A DNA stretch of 13,840 bases from UMGS2069 sp900557585 (GTDB lineage Bacteria > Bacillota > Clostridia > Christensenellales > UBA1242). The translations under genes and the position numbers were made by a program. The notes beneath the pieces were generated by a model. It ran no database searches, was not told the origin of the DNA, and worked only from the letters and a program-made list of their open reading frames with translations. Position 1 is the first letter of the stretch; every line of letters begins with the position of its first letter. Below are positions 6,230 to 13,032 of this stretch, one piece after another. The stretch is taken from NCBI GenBank assembly GCA_902476355.1, contig CABSCS010000018.1, positions 1 through 13,840 on the forward strand, in the 5' to 3' direction.

Positions 6230-6788
6230 ACCACCAAATTGAAAACTTGCAACCGCAATATTTTTGGCGGTAAAGTTCATATTTTTTTGAAAGTTCAATT
6301 GATTTTTTATAGCCATCTTTTTTCTTGAAATCTGACACCAAATATGGAACACCAACCTCGTTTGAAATCTTGGTTCCAATATCGTTTATAAGTGGTGCAT
6401 TTTTGTGTGGAGACACTGTGAGAGTTGTTGCAAAAATGTCAAAACCTTTTTTCTTTGCAATTTTTGCAGTTTTTTCAAGTCGAAGCCAAAAACACTTTGT
6501 GCAACGGGCTCCACCCTCTTTTTCATTTTCCAATCCACAAACAAACCTTTCATAGGTTTCTGGGTCATATTCGCAGTCTAGAAATTTGATGTTCTCCCCT
6601 TCTTTGTTCACACTTTCAATCAGTTTGATTTGTTCTCTTTTGCGGTGAAGATATTCTTCTTCTGGATAGATGTTTGGATTGTAATATAAAACAGTAATGT
6701 CATAGTCATCTTTAAGCGCCATGATAACCGCAGATGAGCAAGGTCCACAGCAAGAATGAAGCAACATTTTAGGCTTTTGATTTTCCAT
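6228..6788 (-). CDS. queH: Epoxyqueuosine reductase QueH
   Basis: This 186-residue protein matches the QueH (former DUF208) family, which reduces epoxyqueuosine to queuosine in tRNAs with GUN anticodons and replaces the unrelated QueG. Visible signatures are His-Ser-Cys-Cys-Gly-Pro-Cys-Ser-Ser at 11-19, Tyr-Tyr-Asn-Pro-Asn-Ile-Tyr-Pro at 35-42, Cys96-x-x-Cys99 in an Arg-Cys-Thr-Lys-Cys context, Ala-Thr-Thr-Leu-Thr-Val-Ser-Pro at 120-127, and Tyr-Cys178-Gly-Cys180 near the C-terminus. The Cys clusters are the expected Fe-S and metal ligands. The ATG at 6788-6786 has an AGGTGA ribosome binding site that overlaps the TAG of argS, with a seven-base gap, so the two genes are one operon and probably translationally coupled. 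Length is typical and no ferredoxin domain is attached. Confidence 0.93.
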   Translation of the reverse strand: MENQKPKMLLHSCCGPCSSAVIMALKDDYDITVLYYNPNIYPEEEYLHRKREQIKLIESVNKEGENIKFLDCEYDPETYERFVCGLENEKEGGARCTKCFWLRLEKTAKIAKKKGFDIFATTLTVSPHKNAPLINDIGTKISNEVGVPYLVSDFKKKDGYKKSIELSKKYELYRQKYCGCKFSIWW

Positions 6789-6795
6789 TTTTCAC

Positions 6796-8565
6796 CTACA
6801 TTCTCTTTGGAGTTTCAATTCCAAGAGTGTCAAGCCCAAGCGAAATTGCTTTTAAAACTGCTTTTGACAAACTGATATAACTTTTTCTTTTTGCCTGGTC
6901 TGGTTCTTTCAAAACCTTGACATTGTTATAAAATTGAGAATAACTGCTTGCAAGGTTATAAACCGAAAGAGCCAAGGCGTTCATGCTGTTATCTTGATAG
7001 CAAGAGGTAAAACTGTCAAACATTTTGAGCATTGAAAGCACAATGTTTCTTTCTTCTGGAAGAGAAACAGAAATTTCTCCGCCATTTTCATTTGCTTTTT
7101 CCAAAAGAGAGTTGATTCTTGCTCCGGTATATTGGATATATGGTCCAGTTTTTCCTTCGAAAGATGAGAATTTATCCAGGTCGAAAACATAGTCTTTTGA
7201 AACAATGTTTGAAAGGTCGCCATATTTCATTGCGCCAACACCAATTTGAAGTGCAAGTTCACGATTTTCGCCCATTCCATTTTCAACAAGACGTTCCGTT
7301 GCCTTTCCAGTTATAAGGTTGATGATATCTTCAAGTTTAATGGTTGTTCCCTCTCTTGTTTTGAAAGGTTTTCCATCTTTTCCGTTAATGGTTCCAAAAC
7401 CAACATGAACAAGTTCTTGGTTTTCGGGTGAAATTCCAGAAAGTTTGCAAGCACGAAAAACTTGCGTGAAATGTTGAGCCTGACGAGCATCTACAACATA
7501 TATAATTTTGTCTGGATGAAACTGCTCATTTCTCATCAAAATTGTCGCAATGTCGGTTGTTGCATAAACATCGGCATCGTTATGTTTTTTAATGATTACT
7601 GGTGGCATTGGATTTTTATATCTTTGAACATCGTCTTCATTTTTCTTTTCAATTGGAATGTTCTCGCCTGGAAGTGCAACATCAACAACCAAAGCGCCCT
7701 CGCTTGTTCTTGCAAGCCCTTTATCTTTGAAAATTTGGATTGTTCGGTCGATATATGGGTATGCAGTGCTTTCGCCATACCACAAGTCGAATTTGCAACC
7801 AAGAGTCAAATAGTTTGCTTTGATTTTTTCAACTGAAAGAGCACGAATGTCTTGATAAATTGTGAAAAATGGTTCTTGTTTTCTTTGAATTGCAAGAGTA
7901 TATTTTTCGGCTTTTTGCTTGAATGCGTCATCTTCTTTCTTTCTGATTGATGCTTTTGGATATTCTTCGTTGAGAGTGTCAAGAGTAATTTGTTTGTTCT
8001 CGCCTCTTTTGAAATATCCTTCAAGATAGCCATCGTCTTCAAGTTGTGCAACAGTAAGCCCCATTTGAAGCCCCCAGTCGCCAAGGTGGGTGTCTGAAAT
8101 AACATTATTGCCCATCAAACGATGAAGACGGCAAAGTGCCTCGCCAATGATTGGAGAACGAAGGTGCCCAATGTGAAGTTCTTTTGCAACATTTGCTCCG
8201 CCATAGTCAAACACAACGGTTTGTTTCTTTTCTGGTTTTGAAATGAGTTCTTGTTCATTTTCAAGCGCAATTGTTGCAACCTTTGACAAAAGTTTGTTTG
8301 TCATTTTAAAGTTGATAAATGCAGGAGCGCAAACAGAAGCCTCATATTCTCCATTCATGTTTCCAAGTGCAGAAACAATTTCGTTTGCAAGCACAATAGG
8401 ATTTTTCCCAAGTTTTTTTGCAACTGAAAAAGCACTGTTGCATTGATAGTCAGCAATTTCTGGTTTGTTTGAATATGAAACCATGATATCCGCCTTGTCA
8501 AGCCCCAAATCTTCAAATGCTTTTTCAAGATATTTTGCGAGTTCGTTTTTAATGTTATATGACAT
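6796..8565 (-). CDS. argS: Arginyl-tRNA synthetase
   Basis: This 589-residue class I synthetase charges tRNA-Arg in the cytoplasm. The N-terminal Add1 tRNA-binding domain (about 1-110) is followed by the catalytic core with Gly-Gly-Ala-Asn-Val-Ala-Lys at 122-128 and His-Ile-Gly-His at 131-134. Instead of a canonical KMSKS it has Lys-Thr-Arg-Glu-Gly-Thr-Thr at 402-408, as is common in bacterial ArgRS. The all-helical DALR anticodon-binding domain starts near Thr-Gly-Pro-Tyr-Ile-Gln-Tyr at 473-479 and the protein ends in the typical Arg-Met. The ATG at 8565 was chosen over an in-frame ATG at 8589 because AAGGGG (8572-8577) precedes it, while the upstream one overlaps the predicted transcript start and lacks a ribosome binding site. 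The leader is only about 20 bases, so there is no room for a T-box. It is followed by queH in the same operon. Confidence 0.97.
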   Translation of the reverse strand: MSYNIKNELAKYLEKAFEDLGLDKADIMVSYSNKPEIADYQCNSAFSVAKKLGKNPIVLANEIVSALGNMNGEYEASVCAPAFINFKMTNKLLSKVATIALENEQELISKPEKKQTVVFDYGGANVAKELHIGHLRSPIIGEALCRLHRLMGNNVISDTHLGDWGLQMGLTVAQLEDDGYLEGYFKRGENKQITLDTLNEEYPKASIRKKEDDAFKQKAEKYTLAIQRKQEPFFTIYQDIRALSVEKIKANYLTLGCKFDLWYGESTAYPYIDRTIQIFKDKGLARTSEGALVVDVALPGENIPIEKKNEDDVQRYKNPMPPVIIKKHNDADVYATTDIATILMRNEQFHPDKIIYVVDARQAQHFTQVFRACKLSGISPENQELVHVGFGTINGKDGKPFKTREGTTIKLEDIINLITGKATERLVENGMGENRELALQIGVGAMKYGDLSNIVSKDYVFDLDKFSSFEGKTGPYIQYTGARINSLLEKANENGGEISVSLPEERNIVLSMLKMFDSFTSCYQDNSMNALALSVYNLASSYSQFYNNVKVLKEPDQAKRKSYISLSKAVLKAISLGLDTLGIETPKRM

Positions 8566-8589
8566 ATTTTTCCCCTTTTTATGCGACAT

Positions 8590-8618
8590 ATTTTAGCAAA
8601 CTTATGGCAAAATAGCAA
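8590..8618 (-). promoter_or_regulatory. Promoter of argS-queH
   Basis: On the minus strand TTGCTA (8613-8618), a 17-base spacer and TAAAAT (8590-8595) fit a sigma-A promoter. The predicted start lies at about 8583, giving a leader of roughly 20 bases before the argS ATG at 8565. Confidence 0.7.
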
Positions 8619-8657
8619 GTGTTTCTTATAATAAAGTAACATCTGCTTTTATCATAA

Positions 8658-8684
8658 GAAAAAGAGCGACAAGCGCTCTTTTCA
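8658..8684 (-). terminator. Terminator of arsR-cadA
   Basis: Nine-base arms AAAAGAGCG and CGCTCTTTT with a five-base loop lie about ten bases beyond the cadA stop codon, followed by T-rich sequence on the minus strand. Confidence 0.8.
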
Positions 8685-8692
8685 AATTTTTT

Positions 8693-10843
8693 CTATTTTT
8701 CTGCTTTGTTATTGGTTTTTGATTTCTTTGTTTTTTCTTGTTTTTCGGATTTTTCTTTTGGCAAAATCAAAACACGAAGCGAATTCAAAACTGCAAGCAA
8801 ACAAACACCAACATCGGCAAAAATCGCAAGCCACATTGATGCAAAACCAAATGCAGAAAGTGCCAAAACTGCAATCTTTATTGCCATGATGAAAACAATG
8901 TTTTCAAAAGTGATTTTTCTTGTCTTTTTTGCAATTTTAACCGCATCAACAAGTTGTTTTGGATTGTCTGTCATAAGAACAACATCGGCAGTTTCAATTG
9001 CTGCATCACTTCCAACACCACCCATCGAAACACCAATAGATGCGGTTGCAAGTGCTGGCGCGTCGTTGATTCCGTCACCAACAAACACAACAGTTTTTGC
9101 GTTTTCTATGCTTGAAATTTTCTCAACTTTTTGCTCTGGCAAAAGTCCTGCAAAAGTTTTGTCAATGTGAAGTTCGTTCGCCACAGCAGAAGCAACTTTT
9201 TCGTTGTCACCCGTAAACATGCAAACGGTTCTAATTCCGTTTTCTTTAAGCATTTTAATGGCAACTCCGCTGTCTTCTTTGATTTTATCAACAATCAAAA
9301 CATAGCCAAGATAGGTTCCGCTTTTTGCGATATATATCACTGTTCCAGGCTTGTCTGCCTCTTCAAATGCAATTCCTTTTTCTTTCAAAAGTGTTGCGTT
9401 TCCAACAACACATTCTTCATTGAAAAGTTCACACAAAACACCTTTTCCCGCAACCTCTTTATAGGCCTCAACCCAAGCGGTGTTGATATTTTTGCCATAG
9501 GCTTTCACGATGGATTTTGCAATGCGGTGGTTTGAAAAACTTTCAGCATAGGCAGTCAATTCCAAAACCTCTTCTTTTGAAGAATCTTCGGTTGCATATA
9601 TCTCTGAAACCACAAAGTCACCATAGGTGAGCGTTCCAGTTTTATCAAAAATTACAGTGTCGGCTTTTGCAAGTGTTTCAAGGTGTGAAGCACCTTTTAT
9701 CAAAACTCCTTTTCTTGCAGACGACCCAAGACCCGCAAAATATCCAAGAGGAATAGACAAAATCAATGCACATGGGCACGAAACAACCAAGAATGTGAGC
9801 GCTCTATAAAGCCAAACATTGAAAGGTTGTCCAAAAATTGGTGGAATGCATGCAAGCAAAACCGAAAGCCCAACAACAATTGGAGTATAGATTTTTGCAA
9901 ACTTTGTAATGAATCTTTCGGTTTTTGCTTTTTTCTTGTTTGCGCTTTCAACAAGTTTGATTATCTTTGTCACAGTGCTGTCTTCTTCTTCCCTGATAAC
10001 CTTGCAAAGAAGCACGCCTGAACCATTGATAGAGCCAGACAAAATCTCGTTTCCCGCCTCAACAAACAACTCTTTGCTTTCCCCTGTCACCGCAGAAGTG
10101 TTAAGATAGGAATTTCCTTCAAGAACAACACAGTCAAGAGGAACCTTTTCCCCTGCTTTAATGCGAATTATGCTGTCTTCTTTCACAAGTGAAACATCAA
10201 CAACCTGCTCGCCATCATCGGTCACAAGATTTGCGGTTTCGGCTTTAACCAAAAGCAAACTTTTGATTCGTTTTTTAGACTTTTCAACTGCAAGTCCTTC
10301 AAGAAACTCTCCAACGCTGTAAAAAAGCATAACTGCAATTGCGTCAACATATTCTTGAACCGCAAAAGCACCAATTGTTGCAACAGTCATCAAAAAGTTT
10401 TCGTCAAGAAATTTTCCTTTAAAAAGATTCATGAATGCCGAAATCAAAACCTCATATCCAACACACAAATATGCAAGAATATAAAGCGTGATTTTAAGCC
10501 AAATTACACTGCTTGGCAAAACAAAGCCAACAACAGCAAGGACAATGCAAACAAATATTTTTGAAATGTCCACAATCTTGTGGATTTTTTCTTTCTTTGC
10601 TTGTTTTTCGTCATCTTCGTCTTCAACAATTTGAATTGTATGGTCAAACTTTTTCACAACGCCAATAATTTTTTCTCTAACCTCTTTTTCTTTGCCGTGA
10701 TTATGCTCGGTTTCATAGATAATTGTTTTCGTTGAAAAATCAATTGACGCACTTTCAATTTCTTCAATTTCGTTTATTTTTTGTTCAAGCGCCTCTGCAC
10801 AACCTGCACAGTGAATGCGCGAAAGTTTAATTTGTTTTTTCAT
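8693..10843 (-). CDS. cadA: P1B-type heavy-metal ATPase, Zn/Cd exporter type
   Basis: This 716-residue membrane pump uses ATP to move a transition metal, probably Zn2+ and Cd2+ outward. An N-terminal metal-binding domain has Cys12-Ala-Gly-Cys15. Transmembrane helices flank the actuator with Thr-Gly-Glu-Ser (253-256); the membrane metal site has Cys356-Pro-Cys358; Asp400 in Asp-Lys-Thr-Gly-Thr-Leu-Thr is phosphorylated; Gly-Asp-Gly-Ile-Asn-Asp lies at 589-594. Lys656 and Asp677 sit 21 residues apart in the last two helices, the spacing of the Lys and Asp ligands of ZntA, which favours Zn/Cd/Pb over Cu. The usual His-Pro of the nucleotide domain reads His439-Arg440 here. It starts one base after the arsR stop codon, with its AAGG site inside the end of arsR. 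The C-terminus is a lysine-rich tail. The symbol reflects family and context; zntA would be equally fair. Confidence 0.92.
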   Translation of the reverse strand: MKKQIKLSRIHCAGCAEALEQKINEIEEIESASIDFSTKTIIYETEHNHGKEKEVREKIIGVVKKFDHTIQIVEDEDDEKQAKKEKIHKIVDISKIFVCIVLAVVGFVLPSSVIWLKITLYILAYLCVGYEVLISAFMNLFKGKFLDENFLMTVATIGAFAVQEYVDAIAVMLFYSVGEFLEGLAVEKSKKRIKSLLLVKAETANLVTDDGEQVVDVSLVKEDSIIRIKAGEKVPLDCVVLEGNSYLNTSAVTGESKELFVEAGNEILSGSINGSGVLLCKVIREEEDSTVTKIIKLVESANKKKAKTERFITKFAKIYTPIVVGLSVLLACIPPIFGQPFNVWLYRALTFLVVSCPCALILSIPLGYFAGLGSSARKGVLIKGASHLETLAKADTVIFDKTGTLTYGDFVVSEIYATEDSSKEEVLELTAYAESFSNHRIAKSIVKAYGKNINTAWVEAYKEVAGKGVLCELFNEECVVGNATLLKEKGIAFEEADKPGTVIYIAKSGTYLGYVLIVDKIKEDSGVAIKMLKENGIRTVCMFTGDNEKVASAVANELHIDKTFAGLLPEQKVEKISSIENAKTVVFVGDGINDAPALATASIGVSMGGVGSDAAIETADVVLMTDNPKQLVDAVKIAKKTRKITFENIVFIMAIKIAVLALSAFGFASMWLAIFADVGVCLLAVLNSLRVLILPKEKSEKQEKTKKSKTNNKAEK

Positions 10844-10844
10844 G

Positions 10845-11216
10845 CTAACCTTCTATATTTTTGTTTTTCTCTTCTTGAATGTGGGCTTTTGCAATTTCAA
10901 GAAGCAGTTCAATGTGTTTGTCGTCAAGGCTATAAATAATCTCGTTTCCTCGTCTTGAAGTTTTCACAATTTTTGCATCACGCAAAATTTTAAGTTGGTG
11001 GCTTGCAAGCGATTGCGAAACTTGCAAAAGTTCTTCAATTTCATGAACACAAAGTGCACCACTTGAAAGTGCATAAACAATGTGAAGCCTGTTTTTTTCA
11101 CCAAGAACTTTGAAAAGCGTGCTGATTTCGCCAATTTGATTTTCTTTTGGATAGCCACTTGCAAAGCATGGTTCTTTGCACATTGTGCACATTTTATCAC
11201 ATGAAGATTTTTTCAT
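10845..11216 (-). CDS. ArsR/SmtB-family metal-sensing repressor (CadC/CzrA-like)
   Basis: This 123-residue winged-helix repressor should release DNA when it binds metal. Residues 28-97 form the helix-turn-helix core, with Ser-Gln-Ser-Leu-Ala-Ser-His-Gln-Leu in the recognition helix (67-75). The C-terminal helix carries Asp99-x-His101, then His112 and Glu115; the 11-residue step between the histidines matches the alpha-5 zinc site of CzrA/CadC. The N-terminus has four cysteines (6, 10, 13, 17) and Cys56 lies in the Leu-Cys-Val-His position, which suggests an additional CadC-like thiolate site for Cd or Pb. The ATG at 11216 has an AAGGA site; an in-frame reading from 11276 has none. It is the first gene of an operon with cadA and is probably autoregulated through the two operators upstream. 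Confidence 0.92.
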   Translation of the reverse strand: MKKSSCDKMCTMCKEPCFASGYPKENQIGEISTLFKVLGEKNRLHIVYALSSGALCVHEIEELLQVSQSLASHQLKILRDAKIVKTSRRGNEIIYSLDDKHIELLLEIAKAHIQEEKNKNIEG

Positions 11217-11363
11217 ATTTCTTTCCTTTCCATTTATCTTTAAAAACATGCAAGTTTCAGAAAATCGTTTGAACAACTTTCAAAGAAAACCCATAAATAA
11301 TGCCATATTTAAAAGAATTTCACAGATTTCTCTCTTGTCTTGCTTTTTTGTTTTACAATCAAT

Positions 11364-11392
11364 AGTATATGAATAAATTTTCATGTTGTCAA
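11364..11392 (-). promoter_or_regulatory. Promoter of arsR-cadA
   Basis: On the minus strand an exact TTGACA (11387-11392), a 17-base spacer and TATACT (11364-11369) form a near-consensus promoter. The leader to the ATG at 11216 is about 140 bases and contains no recognised riboswitch. Confidence 0.85.
11369..11384. promoter_or_regulatory. ArsR-family operator O1 in the promoter spacer
   Basis: Half sites ATGAA and TTCAT are separated by six bases and lie between the -35 and -10 boxes. The TGAA-N6-TTCA pattern is that of SmtB/CzrA operators, so binding would block RNA polymerase directly. Confidence 0.75.
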
Positions 11393-11406
11393 CTAAAAGT
11401 GTAAAG

Positions 11407-11428
11407 AATATGAAAAAATATTCATATT
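11407..11428. promoter_or_regulatory. ArsR-family operator O2 upstream of the -35 box
   Basis: Perfect eight-base arms AATATGAA and TTCATATT with a six-base centre repeat the TGAA-N6-TTCA pattern of O1. Its centre lies about 41 bases from that of O1, roughly four helical turns, so two repressor dimers could bind the same DNA face. Confidence 0.7.
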
Positions 11429-11533
11429 TATTTTTGCGCTTTATCCTTCTTGTTTTTTACGCCAAATTTATAAAAATATCGAAAACATAATTTTCGTGCA
11501 ACTTTTCACAAACAATTGCGCGTGTATGCATTT

Positions 11534-11547
11534 TTATGATATCATAA
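11534..11547. promoter_or_regulatory. 14-base palindrome before the glycosyltransferase ribosome binding site
   Basis: TTATGATATCATAA is a perfect palindrome ending four bases before the ribosome binding site. It contains TATGAT, which could serve as a -10 box, but no -35 box stands at the right distance. It may be an operator or chance in AT-rich DNA. No convincing promoter for the glycosyltransferase was found in 11430-11550. Confidence 0.35.
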
Positions 11548-11551
11548 CGAA

Positions 11552-11557
11552 GGGAGG
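11552..11557 (+). promoter_or_regulatory. Strong ribosome binding site for a TTG start
   Basis: GGGAGG lies eight bases before TTG at 11566. No ATG stands at that distance; the first in-frame ATG is 59 codons later and would remove the basic N-terminus, so TTG is taken as the start. Confidence 0.85.
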
Positions 11558-11565
11558 TATATATT

Positions 11566-12972
11566 TTGGAAATAAAAAACAAAAGAGTTAAAAAAGAAAA
11601 GAAAGAAAAAACAATAAAAACTAAAAATAAAACCGATAAAAAAGCAAGCAAAACCAAAAAATCTTCTTCATATATTGACATTTCAAAACTAAAAAAAGAC
11701 AAAGAAAATTTGCAAAACAAAAAATATCGTGATTATATAATGAACAAAATTGAAGAGTTCAACAACAACGGAAAACATACAATTGTATATTTTTGCGACA
11801 CATTCTATCCTATCATTGACGGGGTTATCAAAGTGCTTGATAACTATGCAAGCCTTTTAAACGACCGCTATAACATTGTTGTTGTTGTTCCAAAACACAA
11901 AAACATTGTGATAAAGAAAAACTATCTTGTGATTGGCGTTTCAAGTTTATATTTCAAGTTTGTGAACTATGACCTTGCCTTCCCAGAAGTTGATGCTTTC
12001 CTTGCTCAAGCAATGAAAAAACTCCGCATTGATGTTGTGCATTCTCACAGCCCATTCAATATGGGAGCCTATGCAGCAAAACTTGCAAAAAAGAAAAAAG
12101 TTCCATTTGTAATGACAATGCACAGCCAGTTTAAAAAAGACTTCATGAAATATACAAACAGTGAAGCCATGACAAACTATATGTTAAAACAAATTGTGAA
12201 AGTGTTCAACAAAAGCCAAGAGGTTTGGACAATGAACGAGCAAACCAAAGGCGTTTTGGAAAGTTATGGATATAAAGGCAAATTTCACCTTATTCCAAAC
12301 GGAACCGACTATGTTGTTCCAAACAATCTTGAAGAACTCAAGGATAGAGCAAACGAAAAATATCACCTTGACAAAAATCAATTTGTAATGCTATTTGTTG
12401 GACGACTTGTCGAACAAAAAAATGTGTTCTATATGGTTGATGCTCTCAAAAAAGCAAAAGACGCAAACCGAAACTTTAAAATGTTCTTTGTTGGAAATGG
12501 CCCCGACGAAGCAACTCTAAAAACAAAAGTAAAGAAACTTGGACTTGAAAATGATGTGATTTTCACAGGAAGAATTTCCGACCGCGAAGAACTTGCTTGC
12601 ATCTATGCTCGTTCAAACCTTTTCCTCTTCCCTTCTCTTTACGACATGAGCGCACTTGTTCAAATTGAAGCCGCAACTTTCAAAACTCCAACAATTTTTA
12701 TTGAAGGTTCAGTTACAAGCGCTTCTGTAACAAACGACGTGAACGGGTTCACTGCCCCTGCCGACCTTGACCAGTTTGCAGACCGAATCATAAACCTTAT
12801 TGACAACCCTGAATATGTAAACAAAATTGGCGAAAAGGCGTTTGAAGACCTTTATAAATCTTGGGCACAAATTGCAGAACTTTGCGCTGAAAGATATGAA
12901 TATCTCATCAAGCAAAACAAAAACAAACAAGCAAAACTTCTTGCAATAAAAAACGCAAAAATCTTTAAATAG
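11566..12972 (+). CDS. GT4-family glycosyltransferase, probably envelope glycolipid synthesis
   Basis: This 468-residue protein begins with about 65 lysine-rich, low-complexity residues and continues as a GT-B fold glycosyltransferase of family GT4. Visible motifs are Asp-Thr-Phe-Tyr-Pro-x-x-Asp-Gly-Val at 78-87, His-Ser-His-Ser-Pro-Phe at 159-164, Ile-Pro-Asn-Gly-Thr-Asp at 243-248, Val-Gly-Arg-Leu-x-x-Gln-Lys-Asn at 278-286, Gly-Asn-Gly-Pro-Asp-Glu at 310-315, and Asp360-x7-Glu368 where GT4 enzymes usually have Glu-x7-Glu. Related Firmicutes proteins are annotated as diacylglycerol glucosyltransferases or cell wall glycosyltransferases; donor and acceptor cannot be decided from sequence. 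The basic N-terminus may bind acidic membrane lipids, as an inference. It is read from TTG with a strong GGGAGG site, stands alone, diverges from arsR-cadA and faces thiI. Confidence 0.85.
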   Translation: MEIKNKRVKKEKKEKTIKTKNKTDKKASKTKKSSSYIDISKLKKDKENLQNKKYRDYIMNKIEEFNNNGKHTIVYFCDTFYPIIDGVIKVLDNYASLLNDRYNIVVVVPKHKNIVIKKNYLVIGVSSLYFKFVNYDLAFPEVDAFLAQAMKKLRIDVVHSHSPFNMGAYAAKLAKKKKVPFVMTMHSQFKKDFMKYTNSEAMTNYMLKQIVKVFNKSQEVWTMNEQTKGVLESYGYKGKFHLIPNGTDYVVPNNLEELKDRANEKYHLDKNQFVMLFVGRLVEQKNVFYMVDALKKAKDANRNFKMFFVGNGPDEATLKTKVKKLGLENDVIFTGRISDREELACIYARSNLFLFPSLYDMSALVQIEAATFKTPTIFIEGSVTSASVTNDVNGFTAPADLDQFADRIINLIDNPEYVNKIGEKAFEDLYKSWAQIAELCAERYEYLIKQNKNKQAKLLAIKNAKIFK

Positions 12973-12988
12973 AAGTGAAAAACAATAT

Positions 12989-13016
12989 AAAAAGACCGCA
13001 AATTGCGGTCTTTTTT
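12989..13016. terminator. Bidirectional terminator between the glycosyltransferase and thiI
   Basis: Perfect arms AAAAAGACCGC and GCGGTCTTTTT enclose the loop AAATT, with T runs in both directions. It serves two converging genes. Confidence 0.92.
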
Positions 13017-13032
13017 CTGTTTTTATCAATTT

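Noticed and set aside
8566..8640. T-box riboswitch in front of argS
   Set aside because: The predicted transcript start leaves only about 20 bases of leader, and the preceding DNA holds the terminator of the neighbouring operon, so a T-box cannot fit.
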